From Paracoccus limosus (GTDB taxonomy: Bacteria; Pseudomonadota; Alphaproteobacteria; Rhodobacterales; Rhodobacteraceae), in NCBI RefSeq assembly GCF_009711185.1, contig NZ_WMIF01000007.1:62001-126000 (forward strand): a DNA stretch of 64,000 nucleotides, given 5' to 3'. Numbering within the stretch: the stretch's first letter is position 1; each line of letters begins with the position of its first letter. Below the pieces are notes generated by a model. The model saw only the letters and a list, made by a program, of their open reading frames with translations, made no database searches and had not been told where the DNA came from. A program made the translations under genes and the position numbers. Below are positions 34,103-42,585 of the stretch, one piece after another.

Positions 34103-35323
34103 TTAGAGGCGGGGTGGCAGGATCAGGTGCTCGGGGCCGTAGGGAAAGCCGGTGATGTTGCGGCTGCCGCCGGCTTCGATCACCAGAATGTCGTGCTCGC
34201 GGTAGCCGCCGGCGCCGGGCAGATGGGCGGGGATGGTGATCATCGGCTCCATGCTGACCACCATGCCGGGCGCCAGCACGGTGTCGCAATCCTCGCGCAG
34301 CTCCAGCCCGGCCTCGCGGCCGTAATAGTGGCAGAGCACGCCGAAACTGTGGCCATAGCCAAAGCTGCGATAGTGCAAGAGGTTCTCGGCGGCATAGATC
34401 TCATTGAGTTCGGCGGCGATGTCCGAGCATTTCGCGCCCGGCTGCAGCAGCTCTTTGCCGCGGTCGTGCACCTTGCAATTCACTTGCCACAGCCGCAGAT
34501 GTTCGTCGCTGGCATGTTCGGCGAAAAGCGTGCGTTCCAGCGCGACGTAATAGCCCGCGACCATGGGAAAGCAGTTCAGCGACAGGATGTCTCCGGGCTG
34601 GATCCGGCGCGAGGTCGGCGGGTTATGCGCGCCATCGGTGTTGATGCCCGATTGGAACCATGTCCAGCTGTCCTGCAGCTCGGCATTGGGCCAGCTGCGG
34701 GCGATTTCGCGTTGCAGGGTGGCGGTGGCGTGCAGGGCGATCTCGTGCTCGGGGACGCCGGCGGCGGTGGCCTCGACGCAGGCGGCGCCGCCCAGATCGG
34801 CGATGCGGGTCATTTCGGTGATATGGGCGATTTCCTCGGCCGATTTGATCATGCGCAGCCGCATGGCGGGACCGGCGATGTCCACGAATTCGATACCGGG
34901 AAACTCCGCCCGCAAGAGCGCCATGAACTCGATCGTGACATGGTCGAATTCGATGCCGATGCGGCGGGCCGTGCCGGCAAGCTGGCGGAGGGCGTGAAAA
35001 TAATTGTCCCTGTGCCAGTCGGTATAGACCAGATTGCCGCCAAAGGTCCGCCGCCACGGCCGGCCGCCGTCGATGCCGGCGCTGATCGAGGTCGCGCGCT
35101 GGTGGTCCAGAACCAGCCCGTAGCGGCGTCCGAACTGGCAATAGAGGAAATCGGCGTAATAGGTGATGTTGTGATACGAGGTGAAAAGCGCCGCGTCGAT
35201 GCCCACATCGGCCATGTGCCGGCGGATCGCATCCTGCCGGCGCCGCATCTCGGCATCCGAGAAGGTGCCCTGGGCCTTTTCGCCATTGCCGGCAAAGTCC
35301 TGTAGTCTTTCGCGCTTGGTCAT
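34103..35323 (-). CDS. Creatinase (creatine amidinohydrolase)
   Basis: Cytoplasmic enzyme of 406 residues that splits creatine into sarcosine and urea. It follows Pseudomonas creatinase almost block by block: TSYHNITYYADFLYCQFGR, SISAGIDGGRPWRRT, VYTDWHRDNYF, TWTWFQSGINTDGAHNP (with the catalytic histidine), DILSLNCFPMVAGYYVALERTLF, YGHSFGVLCHYYGREAGLELRED and PGMVVSMEPMI. The pita-bread fold is shared with M24 peptidases, but the specific motifs and length fit creatinase. It is divergent from a LysR gene with a 15-bp palindrome between. No creatininase or sarcosine oxidase gene is adjacent. Confidence 0.94.
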   Translation of the reverse strand: MTKRERLQDFAGNGEKAQGTFSDAEMRRRQDAIRRHMADVGIDAALFTSYHNITYYADFLYCQFGRRYGLVLDHQRATSISAGIDGGRPWRRTFGGNLVYTDWHRDNYFHALRQLAGTARRIGIEFDHVTIEFMALLRAEFPGIEFVDIAGPAMRLRMIKSAEEIAHITEMTRIADLGGAACVEATAAGVPEHEIALHATATLQREIARSWPNAELQDSWTWFQSGINTDGAHNPPTSRRIQPGDILSLNCFPMVAGYYVALERTLFAEHASDEHLRLWQVNCKVHDRGKELLQPGAKCSDIAAELNEIYAAENLLHYRSFGYGHSFGVLCHYYGREAGLELREDCDTVLAPGMVVSMEPMITIPAHLPGAGGYREHDILVIEAGGSRNITGFPYGPEHLILPPRL

Positions 35324-35402
35324 CTCTCGTCCCTTGAGTTAGATTTCTGGCAGGTTGCTGCGGGTGAAGCCCCCGCGTCAAAAGAGGTTTTCTGATCGGA
35401 AG

Positions 35403-35417
35403 ATGAATTTTATTCAT
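35403..35417. promoter_or_regulatory. Candidate LysR operator, creatinase/LysR divergent region
   Basis: Perfect inverted repeat ATGAAT-TTT-ATTCAT containing T-N11-A. It lies 11 bases before the LysR start and 80 bases before the creatinase start, suited to autoregulation and creatinase control. Confidence 0.6.
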
Positions 35418-35428
35418 GGATCTGGCCC

Positions 35429-36322
35429 ATGGCACAGCCGCCGCTGACCGCGCTGCGCGCATTCGAGGCCGTGGCCCGCACCGGCAGTTTCCGCGCCGCG
35501 GCCGAGGCGCTGTTCGTGACCCAGCCCGCGATCAGCCATCAGGTCCGGCATCTGGAGCAATGGCTGGGGGCGCCGCTGTTTGATCGCAGCGGCCGGGTGC
35601 CGGTGCTGTTGCCGCGCGGGGTGGCGCTGGCGCGCGAGCTGACCATGGCGCTGGACGCGATCGAGACCGCCTGCCGGCGGGCGCGGCCGGCCGCCGAAGG
35701 GGGGCTGGTGGTGGCGGCCATCCCCTCGGTCGCGATCTGCTGGCTGATCCCGCGCCTGCCGCGGTTTCGCGCCCGGCACCCCGAGATCCAGCTGCGCGTC
35801 GTCTATGCCTATCACGGTCAGGACATCGATTTCGCGGCCACCGATCTGGCCTTTACCTTTGGCGAGACCTGCCCGGCGGGCGCGGGGATTCAGGCGCGGC
35901 GCTTTCTGCCCGGGGTCTGTGTGCCGGTGGCCAGCCCTCGGCTGGTCGGCGCGCTGCCGGCCGAGCTGACGCTGCCGTGGCTGTTGCAGGTGGGCCTGCT
36001 GCACGACAATGACATGACTGGCTGGCAGACATGGCTGGGCCGGGCCGGGCAGCCGGTGCCCGCGCATCTGCCGGGCGCGATCTTTGAGGATTTCAATCTG
36101 CTGCGGGCCGCCGCGCTGGCAGGGCAGGGGGTGGCGCTTTGCGCGCGGGCCATGGTCGAGCCCGATCTGGCCGAGGGGCGGCTGGTGGCGCTGTCCGATA
36201 TCGCGGTGCTGGAGGGGTTTTCCTATTACCTGACCCGCTCGGACCGGGTGGCCATGGACGCCGCCCGGCAGCGGGCGCGGCAGGCGTTTCTGGACTGGAT
36301 CGCCGAGGAAGAAGGCGCTTGA
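35429..36322 (+). CDS. LysR family regulator (GcvA-like), divergent from creatinase
   Basis: Regulator of 297 residues. The HTH is at residues 3-62 (PPLTALRAFEAVARTGSFRAAAEALFVTQPAISHQVRHLEQWLGAPLFDRSGRVPVLLP), the GcvA-type form. The effector domain follows from about residue 90 and includes VYAYHGQDIDFAATDLAFTFGE. The divergent position relative to creatinase and the palindrome in between suggest control of creatine use. The hydroxy-acid dehydrogenase gene lies 90 bases downstream on the same strand and could be co-controlled. Confidence 0.92.
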   Translation: MAQPPLTALRAFEAVARTGSFRAAAEALFVTQPAISHQVRHLEQWLGAPLFDRSGRVPVLLPRGVALARELTMALDAIETACRRARPAAEGGLVVAAIPSVAICWLIPRLPRFRARHPEIQLRVVYAYHGQDIDFAATDLAFTFGETCPAGAGIQARRFLPGVCVPVASPRLVGALPAELTLPWLLQVGLLHDNDMTGWQTWLGRAGQPVPAHLPGAIFEDFNLLRAAALAGQGVALCARAMVEPDLAEGRLVALSDIAVLEGFSYYLTRSDRVAMDAARQRARQAFLDWIAEEEGA

Positions 36323-36412
36323 GCAAATCCAGCTCATTCATGGACAAGAATTTCAGAGATGGACCACCGGCGCCGGGCCGTTACCCTGCCGCCGGCGAGT
36401 CAGGAGAGTGAC

Positions 36413-37552
36413 ATGAAGGACTGCATCACCATCGCCGATCTGCGGGAACGGGCGCGGCGGCGGTTGCCCCGGATCCTGTTCGACTGGATCGACGGCGGTG
36501 CCGGGGACGAGGCGGCGATGCGCGAGAATGCCGACGCCCTGTCTGCCGTCCGGTTCCTGCCGCGCTATATGCTGGATGTGACGGGCCGCAGGCAGGACAA
36601 GACATTGTTTGGCCGACGTTATGACAGCCCCTTTGGCATTGCGCCCACGGGCTATGCCGGGCTGTTCCGTCCGGGCGCCGACAGCATTCTGGCGGGGGCC
36701 GCGCAGCGGGCGAACCTGCCTTTCATCCTGTCGGGCACCAGCGTCGATTCCATCGAAGTGGTCATGCAGGCCGCGCCGGATCATGCGTGGTATCAGCTTT
36801 ACGGCGCCGCCGAGCCCGCCATCACCCGCGACATGATCCTGCGGGCCGAGCGTGCGGGCTGTGCGGCGCTGGTGGTGACCATCGACATTCCGCTGGCGGC
36901 CAAGCGTGAGCGGGATTTGCGCAATGGCTTTGGCATTCCGCTGCGGATGACGCCGCGCATGGTGCTGGACGGGATGCTGCACCCGGCATGGTCGCTGGAC
37001 TATCTGCGCACCGGCGGCATGCCGGTGATGGAGAACTGGCGGCCCTACGCCCCGGTCGGGTCGGATGCGATGCAGGTCGCCGAATATGCCAATACCCATT
37101 CCTATTGCGTGCAGACATGGGACCATCTGAAGCTGTTTCGCCAGCTTTGGCCGCGCAAGCTGGTGGTCAAGGGCGTCTCGCATCCCGAGGATGCCGCCAT
37201 TGCGGTCGATCTGGGGGCGGATGGCATCATCGCCTCGAACCACGGCGGGCGGCAGGGCGACCGGCTCGCCGCGATCCCGCCGCTGCTGGGGCGGTTGCGC
37301 GCGGCGATCGGGCCGGATGTGCCCCTGATGATGGATGGCGGCATCCGGCGCGGCACCGATGTGCTGGCGGCGCTTTGCCTTGGGGCGGATTTCGTCTTTG
37401 CCGGGCGGCCGACGCTGTTTGGTGTGGTCGCGGGCGGGGCGGCGGGTGCCGACCGGGCGCTTGCGATCCTGCGCGAAGAACTGGACATGCTGATGGGGCA
37501 GGTCGGTTGCCTGAGCCTGGATGACCCCGACCTGCGGCGCTTTGTGCTTTAG
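36413..37552 (+). CDS. FMN-dependent 2-hydroxy-acid dehydrogenase (LldD-like)
   Basis: Flavoenzyme of 379 residues in the lactate/mandelate dehydrogenase and glycolate oxidase family. It shows the start DLRERARRRLPRILFDWIDGGAGDE, substrate region SPFGIAPTGYAGLFRPGAD, FILSGTS, VVTIDIPLAAKRERDLRNGF, the FMN-contacting lysine of LVVKGV (about 253), the catalytic histidine in SNHGGRQ (about 277) and MMDGGIRRGTDVLAALCLGADFVFAGRP. AGGAG precedes the ATG at 36413. Likely it oxidises an L-2-hydroxy acid and passes electrons to quinone; the substrate is open. Its stop overlaps that of the convergent LysR gene. Confidence 0.9.
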   Translation: MKDCITIADLRERARRRLPRILFDWIDGGAGDEAAMRENADALSAVRFLPRYMLDVTGRRQDKTLFGRRYDSPFGIAPTGYAGLFRPGADSILAGAAQRANLPFILSGTSVDSIEVVMQAAPDHAWYQLYGAAEPAITRDMILRAERAGCAALVVTIDIPLAAKRERDLRNGFGIPLRMTPRMVLDGMLHPAWSLDYLRTGGMPVMENWRPYAPVGSDAMQVAEYANTHSYCVQTWDHLKLFRQLWPRKLVVKGVSHPEDAAIAVDLGADGIIASNHGGRQGDRLAAIPPLLGRLRAAIGPDVPLMMDGGIRRGTDVLAALCLGADFVFAGRPTLFGVVAGGAAGADRALAILREELDMLMGQVGCLSLDDPDLRRFVL

Positions 37553-38514
37553 CGGCGCAGCTGGCCGGGGCTAAGCCGGATCGTCGTGGGATTGTCCATC
37601 TCGGCGTCCTCGGCCTGCCGCATGGCGATGCACCAGTCGCAGACCGCCTGCGCCCGGGGCGTCAGCGCGCGCTCGCTGCGATGGACGACGCTGAAATGCT
37701 GGCCGGAATTCACCGAAAGCGGCAGCGCCGGCACCAGCGCCCCCGAGCGGAGCAGCTCATCCGTGGAATGCTGCCAGCCAAGCGCGATGCCGGCCCCGGT
37801 CAGCGCCGCCTGCATGACGAGGATGTAGTTGTTGTAGGTGGCGCCCGGCTGGCCCTGCCGCGGTGTGACCCCGACAAAGCGCAGAAAGTCGTCCCAGACG
37901 ATGCCTTCGTGATAGCTGGCATCCAGATGCAAAAGCGGATGGGCCAGCAGGTCGGGCGCCGCGCGCAGCGGCCCGTGCCGGTCCAGATAGGCGGGACTGC
38001 AGACCGGCGTGATGATTTCGCGGGCAAAGGGGTGGCGTTCGTGCCCGGCCCAGTCGGCGCGGCCATTGGTCACGGCAAAGGACACCCCATCCGCCGGCAG
38101 GTCCAGATTGCGGTCCGAGTTGTAAAGCTGCATTTCGATGCGGGTCGTCGGATCGGGATAGCGCGACAGCCGGGGCAGGAACCAGTAGCTGCCGGCCGAG
38201 ATCGGCGCATAGACCTTGACCGTCGTCGAGGTCAGCGAGGCACGGATCTCCTCGACCGCGTCCTCGATATGGTTCAGGCCCGAGGTGATGGCCGCGCGCA
38301 GCCGCGCCCCGTCGGAATTGAGCGTGAGTTGCCGGTGCCGGCGATGGAACAGCGGCAGGCCGATGCATTGTTCAAGCTGGCGGATCGCGTGGCTGACGGC
38401 GGCGGGCGTCACGTTCAGCTCATCGGCGGCGCGGGTAAAGCTTTCCAGCCGGGCGGCCGCGTCAAAGACATAGAGCAGATTGCCCGAAGGGATGTGCCGA
38501 CGCAGTTTTCGCAT
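37549..38514 (-). CDS. LysR family regulator, divergent from amino-acid ABC operon
   Basis: Regulator of 321 residues with the GcvA-type HTH near residues 10-70 (GNLLYVFDAAARLESFTRAADELNVTPAAVSHAIRQLEQCIGLPLFHRRHRQLTLN). The C-terminal effector domain includes VKVYAPISAGSYWFLPRLSRY and VSFAVTNGRADWAGHERHPF. It is divergent from the transporter/aldolase/oxidase operon with 104 bases between, where a perfect 14-bp palindrome lies. Its stop codon overlaps that of the hydroxy-acid dehydrogenase gene by 4 bases. Confidence 0.92.
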   Translation of the reverse strand: MRKLRRHIPSGNLLYVFDAAARLESFTRAADELNVTPAAVSHAIRQLEQCIGLPLFHRRHRQLTLNSDGARLRAAITSGLNHIEDAVEEIRASLTSTTVKVYAPISAGSYWFLPRLSRYPDPTTRIEMQLYNSDRNLDLPADGVSFAVTNGRADWAGHERHPFAREIITPVCSPAYLDRHGPLRAAPDLLAHPLLHLDASYHEGIVWDDFLRFVGVTPRQGQPGATYNNYILVMQAALTGAGIALGWQHSTDELLRSGALVPALPLSVNSGQHFSVVHRSERALTPRAQAVCDWCIAMRQAEDAEMDNPTTIRLSPGQLRR

Positions 38515-38549
38515 GAATCAGATTTGCTCACGGGCAAGAATTTTTAGCA

Positions 38550-38563
38550 TTCATGGCCATGAA
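38550..38563. promoter_or_regulatory. Candidate operator of the LysR/ABC divergent region
   Basis: Perfect 14-bp palindrome TTCATGGCCATGAA, 36 bases before the LysR start and 55 bases before the ATPase start. It is the only strong symmetry in this intergenic region. Confidence 0.55.
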
Positions 38564-38618
38564 ATCTATAGCTACTGTCTATCCAAGGTAAATCAGAATT
38601 ATAACAGGGAAATCGGGA

Positions 38619-39407
38619 ATGAGCTCTGGTCACGTCGCGCTGACGTCGCCCGAAGCCTTGCATGTCACGGGTATCCGCAAGTCCTTTGGCGCGCTGGAAG
38701 TGCTCAAGGGGATCGACCTGACGGCCATGCAGGGCGATGTGATCGCCATTATCGGCGGCAGCGGATCGGGCAAATCCACCTTTCTGCGCTGCCTGAATTT
38801 CCTTGAGCATCCCTCGGCCGGAACCGTCCGCATCAATGGCGAGGAAATCGCGCTGGCGCGGGACGGGCATGGCAATCTGGCGCCCAGCTCTGGCGCGCAA
38901 TTGCGGCGCATCCGCAGCCGGCTGGCCATGGTGTTTCAGGGCTTCAACCTGTGGACGCATATGACGCTGCTGGAAAACGTCATCGAGGCGCCGGTGCGGG
39001 TGCTGGGGCTGGAGCGCAAGGATGCCGTCTGGCAGGCCGAGGCGCTGCTGGACCGCGTCGGGCTGGGACACAAGATCCACGAATACCCGTCGTTCCTGTC
39101 GGGCGGCCAGCAGCAGCGCGCGGCCATTGCCCGGGCGCTGGCGGTGGATCCGCATGCGATGCTGTTTGACGAGCCGACCTCGGCGCTGGACCCCGAACTG
39201 GTGGGCGAGGTGCTGAAGGTGATCCGGGGCCTTGCCGAGGAAGGCCGGACCCTGGTTCTGGTCACGCATGAGATGGGCTTTGCCCGCGACGTGGCCAATC
39301 AGGTCGTGTTCCTGCACAACGGCAGGATCGAGGAGCAGGGCCCGCCTGCCGAGCTGTTCGGTCGGCCGAAATCCGAACGCCTTGGCCGGTTCCTTGGCAA
39401 TTTCTGA
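38619..39407 (+). CDS. Polar amino-acid ABC transporter ATP-binding protein
   Basis: ATPase of 262 residues in the HisP/GlnQ group. Walker A GGSGSGKST is at 46-54, the Q-loop lies in LAMVFQGFNLW, the signature is LSGGQQQRAAIARAL, and Walker B is MLFDEPTSALDPELVGEVL with the switch histidine in LVTHEMGF. It is the first gene of a six-gene operon (ATPase, binding protein, two permeases, aldolase, FAD oxidase). The divergent LysR gene is likely its regulator. Confidence 0.95.
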   Translation: MSSGHVALTSPEALHVTGIRKSFGALEVLKGIDLTAMQGDVIAIIGGSGSGKSTFLRCLNFLEHPSAGTVRINGEEIALARDGHGNLAPSSGAQLRRIRSRLAMVFQGFNLWTHMTLLENVIEAPVRVLGLERKDAVWQAEALLDRVGLGHKIHEYPSFLSGGQQQRAAIARALAVDPHAMLFDEPTSALDPELVGEVLKVIRGLAEEGRTLVLVTHEMGFARDVANQVVFLHNGRIEEQGPPAELFGRPKSERLGRFLGNF

Positions 39408-39440
39408 AACAAGAACAACCACCACAACCGGGAGAAGAAG

Positions 39441-40217
39441 ATGAACAAGTTGATTGCCGCGCTGTCGCTGGCCACCGCGTTTTTCGCAGGCGCGGCGCAG
39501 GCCGAGACGCTGAAGGTCGGGTTCTCGCCCGAGGCATATCCGCCCTTCTGGGTGTCCTCGCCCGGCGGCAGCTGGACCGGCTGGGAGCCCGACTTCATCA
39601 CCGCGCTTTGCGCCGAGGCGAAATATGACTGCGAGCTGGTTCCGGTCGCATGGGAGGGCATCATCCCGGCGCTTTTGAACGGCAAGATCGACGTGATCAT
39701 GAATTCGCTGCGCATCAATGACGAACGGCGCAAGGTCATCGACTTTTCCGACAAATATTATGAGGTCGTGACGCAGGTCGCCGCCGCCAAGGACGTCAAA
39801 ATGGGCATCGAGCCGGCCGATATGGCGGGCAAGATCATCGGCGTGCAGGTCTCGACCGGGTATCAGACCTATGCGCAGAAACATTACGCCGCCGAGGCCT
39901 CCGAGATCCGCGGCTATGCCTCGCAGGACGAGGCCTATCAGGATCTGGCCGCAGGTCGCATCGACGCGGTGCTTGACGGCGCCATCGCCATGGACGAATT
40001 CCTGAAGACGCCCACCGGCGCCTGCTGCGATGTCAAGGGCAGCTTGCCGCGCGACGTCGAGACGCTGGGCGAGGGCTATGGCGCCGGGCTGCGCAAGGAC
40101 GAACCCGAGGTCAAGGAACGGCTGAACGCCGCCATCGCCGCGCTGCGCCAGAATGGCACCTATGCCAAGATCACGGCCAAGTATTTCGACCACGACATCT
40201 ATGGCGACGGCCAGTAA
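39441..40217 (+). CDS. Periplasmic amino-acid-type binding protein (SBP family 3)
   Basis: Exported protein of 258 residues with the Sec signal KLIAALSLATAFFAGAAQAE. The mature part matches the lysine/arginine/ornithine and octopine binding-protein group: LKVGFSPEAYPPFWVSSPGG, WTGWEPDFITALCAEAKYDCELVPVAWEGIIPALLNGKIDVIMNSLRINDERRKVIDFSDKYYE. The aromatic and acid ligand residues of the family are largely present. The associated aldolase and oxidase suggest that the real ligand may be an unusual acidic or hydroxy compound. Confidence 0.93.
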   Translation: MNKLIAALSLATAFFAGAAQAETLKVGFSPEAYPPFWVSSPGGSWTGWEPDFITALCAEAKYDCELVPVAWEGIIPALLNGKIDVIMNSLRINDERRKVIDFSDKYYEVVTQVAAAKDVKMGIEPADMAGKIIGVQVSTGYQTYAQKHYAAEASEIRGYASQDEAYQDLAAGRIDAVLDGAIAMDEFLKTPTGACCDVKGSLPRDVETLGEGYGAGLRKDEPEVKERLNAAIAALRQNGTYAKITAKYFDHDIYGDGQ

Positions 40218-40232
40218 GGCGGCTTGGCCCAG

Positions 40233-40964
40233 ATGTCCTCGCTGAGCATTCTTGGCCTTGATCTGGGCCTTCTCCTGCATGACGGGTGGGGGGAGGCGCT
40301 GCTGACGGGGCTTTACCGTTCGCTGTCGATCGCCTTTGGCGCCTTTGCGCTGGGGCTGGTGATCGGCACGCTGGCCGGCATCGGCAAGCTGCACGGAAAT
40401 GCGCTGCTGCGGCAGTTGCTGGAGCTATATACCACGGTGGTGCGTTCGGTGCCCGAGCTGGTGCTGATCCTGATCGTCTATTTCGCGGGCTCGGACCTGC
40501 TGAATGCGGTGTCGGGCAGCTTGGGTTACGGGCAGGTCGAGATCAATGGCGCCGCCGCCGGCATCCTTGTTCTGGGCGTCGTGCAGGGCGCCTATGCGAC
40601 CGAGGTGATCCGGGGCGCCATCCTGTCGGTGCCCGTGGGCCAGATCGAGGCGGCGCAATCCTTTGGCATGACCGGCCCCGCGATCATGCGCCGCATCACG
40701 CTGCCGGCGATGCTGCCTGCCGCGCTGCCGGGCCTGTCGAACCTGTGGCTGATCGCGATGAAGGACACGGCGCTGCTGGCGGTGCTGGGCTTTGGCGAGC
40801 TGACGCAGGTCACGCGCCAGGCCGCCGGCACGACCAAGGAATATTTCACCTTTTTCATGGCGGCGGGCTGTCTTTACCTGATCGCCTCGCTGATCTCGAA
40901 TGCGCTGTCGCACCGGCTGGAGGCATGGGCGCGCCGGGGTCTGCCCAAGGATGTGCGCGCATGA
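40233..40964 (+). CDS. Polar amino-acid ABC transporter permease (HisQ-like)
   Basis: Inner-membrane permease of 243 residues with about five helices. HisQ/M features are LLTGLYRSLSIAFGAFALGLVIGTLAGIGKL, TTVVRSVPELVLILIVYF and the coupling loop GAILSVPVGQIEAAQSFGMTGPAIMRRITLPAMLPAALPGLSN. Two starts are possible: the ATG at 40233 or a TTG at 40224, which sits closer to AAGGCGG; ATG is preferred for codon type only. The stop overlaps the next permease start (ATGA). Confidence 0.9.
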   Translation: MSSLSILGLDLGLLLHDGWGEALLTGLYRSLSIAFGAFALGLVIGTLAGIGKLHGNALLRQLLELYTTVVRSVPELVLILIVYFAGSDLLNAVSGSLGYGQVEINGAAAGILVLGVVQGAYATEVIRGAILSVPVGQIEAAQSFGMTGPAIMRRITLPAMLPAALPGLSNLWLIAMKDTALLAVLGFGELTQVTRQAAGTTKEYFTFFMAAGCLYLIASLISNALSHRLEAWARRGLPKDVRA

Positions 40965-41785
40965 GCCAGCTTGCCAAACCCGTCATCGACGCCGATGTGA
41001 CCGAGGTGCAGGCCCAGGTCAGGCCGCCGGCTTTGGGCCGCTGGGGCTGGCTCGTGCTGGCGGCGTTCGCGGTCTATGCCGCCGCCAGCATGCGCTGGGA
41101 CTGGCTGGCCAGCTATTATCCCAAGCTGCTGTGGGGGCTGTGGACCACGCTGTGGTTGCTGGTCGTGACCACGGCGCTGGGGTTGGTGCTGGCCATCGGC
41201 CTTGGCATCGCGCAGGCGGCCGGGCCGCGCTGGCTGGCGCTGCCGGCCCGCGTATTTTGCACCGTGATCCGGGGCACGCCGCTGCTGTTGCAGCTGTGGT
41301 TGCTGTATTACGGCCTTGGCGCGCTATTTGCCGCCAATCCCGAAATCCGGCAATCGGCGCTGTGGCCGGTGCTGCGGCAGGCATGGCCCTATGCGGTGCT
41401 GGCGCTGACCATGTCCTATGCCGCCTATGAGGGCGAGGTGATGCGCGGCGCGTTTCTGGGCATCGCCAAGGGCCAGCTTGAGGCCGCGCAATCCTTTGGC
41501 ATGACCCGCTGGCATATCTTTCGCCGGATCTGGCTGCCGCAGGCGTTCCGCCGCGCGCTGCCGACGCTGGTGGGCGAGACCATCCTGCAGCTGAAGGCGA
41601 CGCCCTTGGTCGCGACCATCACGGTCATGGACATCTATTCGGTGGCCGCGCAGGTCCGGCAGGCCACCTACCTGACCTATGAGCCGCTGATCCTGATCTC
41701 GGTGGTCTATGTGCTGATCGCCTTGCTGATCCAGCGCGCCTTTGCCGCCTTCACCAAAACCCACCAGACGAGGAGCCCGCGTTGA
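40961..41785 (+). CDS. Polar amino-acid ABC transporter permease (HisM-like)
   Basis: Inner-membrane permease of 274 residues. An N-terminal soluble stretch of about 35 residues precedes the helices. The family features are LWGLWTTLWLLVVTTALGLVLAIGLG, TVIRGTPLLLQLWLLYYGLG, and the EAA loop GAFLGIAKGQLEAAQSFGMTRWHIFRRIWLPQAFRRALPTLVGE. It overlaps the upstream permease by 4 bases and the aldolase gene by 4 bases (TTGA), so the whole module is translationally linked. Confidence 0.93.
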   Translation: MSQLAKPVIDADVTEVQAQVRPPALGRWGWLVLAAFAVYAAASMRWDWLASYYPKLLWGLWTTLWLLVVTTALGLVLAIGLGIAQAAGPRWLALPARVFCTVIRGTPLLLQLWLLYYGLGALFAANPEIRQSALWPVLRQAWPYAVLALTMSYAAYEGEVMRGAFLGIAKGQLEAAQSFGMTRWHIFRRIWLPQAFRRALPTLVGETILQLKATPLVATITVMDIYSVAAQVRQATYLTYEPLILISVVYVLIALLIQRAFAAFTKTHQTRSPR

Positions 41786-42585
41786 GCTTCGACCCCGCCC
41801 TGTTGCCCAAGAGCCTGACCCTTGGCCTGTCCCTGCGCGAGCGTCTGTCGCGGCGCGATGTCGTGACCGGCGCATGGTGCACGCTGCCCCATCCCAGCGT
41901 GATCGAGCTGATGGCCCGGCTGGATTTCGATTTCCTGCTGCTGGACAGCGAGCATTCGGCCATCGGGCTGGGCGATCTTGGTGCGCTTTTGCCTGCCTGC
42001 GAGCTGCATGATGCGCCGGCCATCTTTCGCCCGCGGTCGCATTGCGCAGGCGAGATCAAGGCGGCGCTGGATGCGGGGGCCTGCGGGGTCATGGTGCCGA
42101 TGATCGACACTGTCGAGGCGGCGCGGCAGGTCATCGACACCTGCCGCTATGCGCCCATGGGTCAGCGCGGCATCGGGCCCTGGCGCGCCTCGGGCTATTA
42201 CGATGGCTTTGCCGATTACACCGCCCGCGCCAATGACGCGACCACGCTGATCCTGCAGATCGAAAGCGCGACCGGGCTGGCGAATGTCGAGGCGATCGCG
42301 GCGCTGCCGGGCTATGAGGCGCTTTATGTCGGGCCGGCCGATCTGGCCAGCTCGCTTGGCCTGCCGATCGGAGAGCGCAAGCAGCAGATGCGCGCGGCGC
42401 TGGAGCGGGTGGCGCGGGCGGCGCGCGCGCATGGCAAGGCCGCCGGTATCGACATGAACATCGCCGGGGATCTGCCCGAGCTGGCGGCGATGGGGTTCAC
42501 GTTCTTTACCATCGGGTCGGATGCGGGATTCATCCAGTCGGGCGGGCGGGCATTGGTGCGCGAACTGGCCGAGGTGGCGGCATGA
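41782..42585 (+). CDS. HpcH/HpaI family aldolase
   Basis: Class II, metal-dependent aldolase of 267 residues, the group that cleaves 4-hydroxy-2-oxo acids into pyruvate and an aldehyde. Motifs: GAWCTLPHPSVIELMARLDFDFLLLDSEHSAI, VMVPMIDTVEAARQVIDTCRYAPMGQRGIGP, TLILQIESATGLANVEAIAALPGYEALYVGPADLASSLG. The glutamate of QIESA and aspartate of GPADL are the usual metal ligands. A TTG start at 41782 is well supported by AGGAG and the TTGA overlap with the permease. The pyruvate-forming reaction would feed the FAD oxidase next to it only if the substrate is a hydroxy acid. Confidence 0.92.
   Translation: MSFDPALLPKSLTLGLSLRERLSRRDVVTGAWCTLPHPSVIELMARLDFDFLLLDSEHSAIGLGDLGALLPACELHDAPAIFRPRSHCAGEIKAALDAGACGVMVPMIDTVEAARQVIDTCRYAPMGQRGIGPWRASGYYDGFADYTARANDATTLILQIESATGLANVEAIAALPGYEALYVGPADLASSLGLPIGERKQQMRAALERVARAARAHGKAAGIDMNIAGDLPELAAMGFTFFTIGSDAGFIQSGGRALVRELAEVAA

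Noticed and set aside
34103..35323. M24 peptidase (Xaa-Pro dipeptidase) or DddP for the creatinase gene
   Set aside because: The fold is the same, but residue blocks such as the DFLYC, WTWFQSGINTDGAHNP and YYGREAGLELRED regions match creatinase throughout.
38544..40394. Long minus-strand open frame (616 codons) opposite the ABC transporter operon
   Set aside because: Antisense to a clear ATPase and binding protein; no motif or signal.
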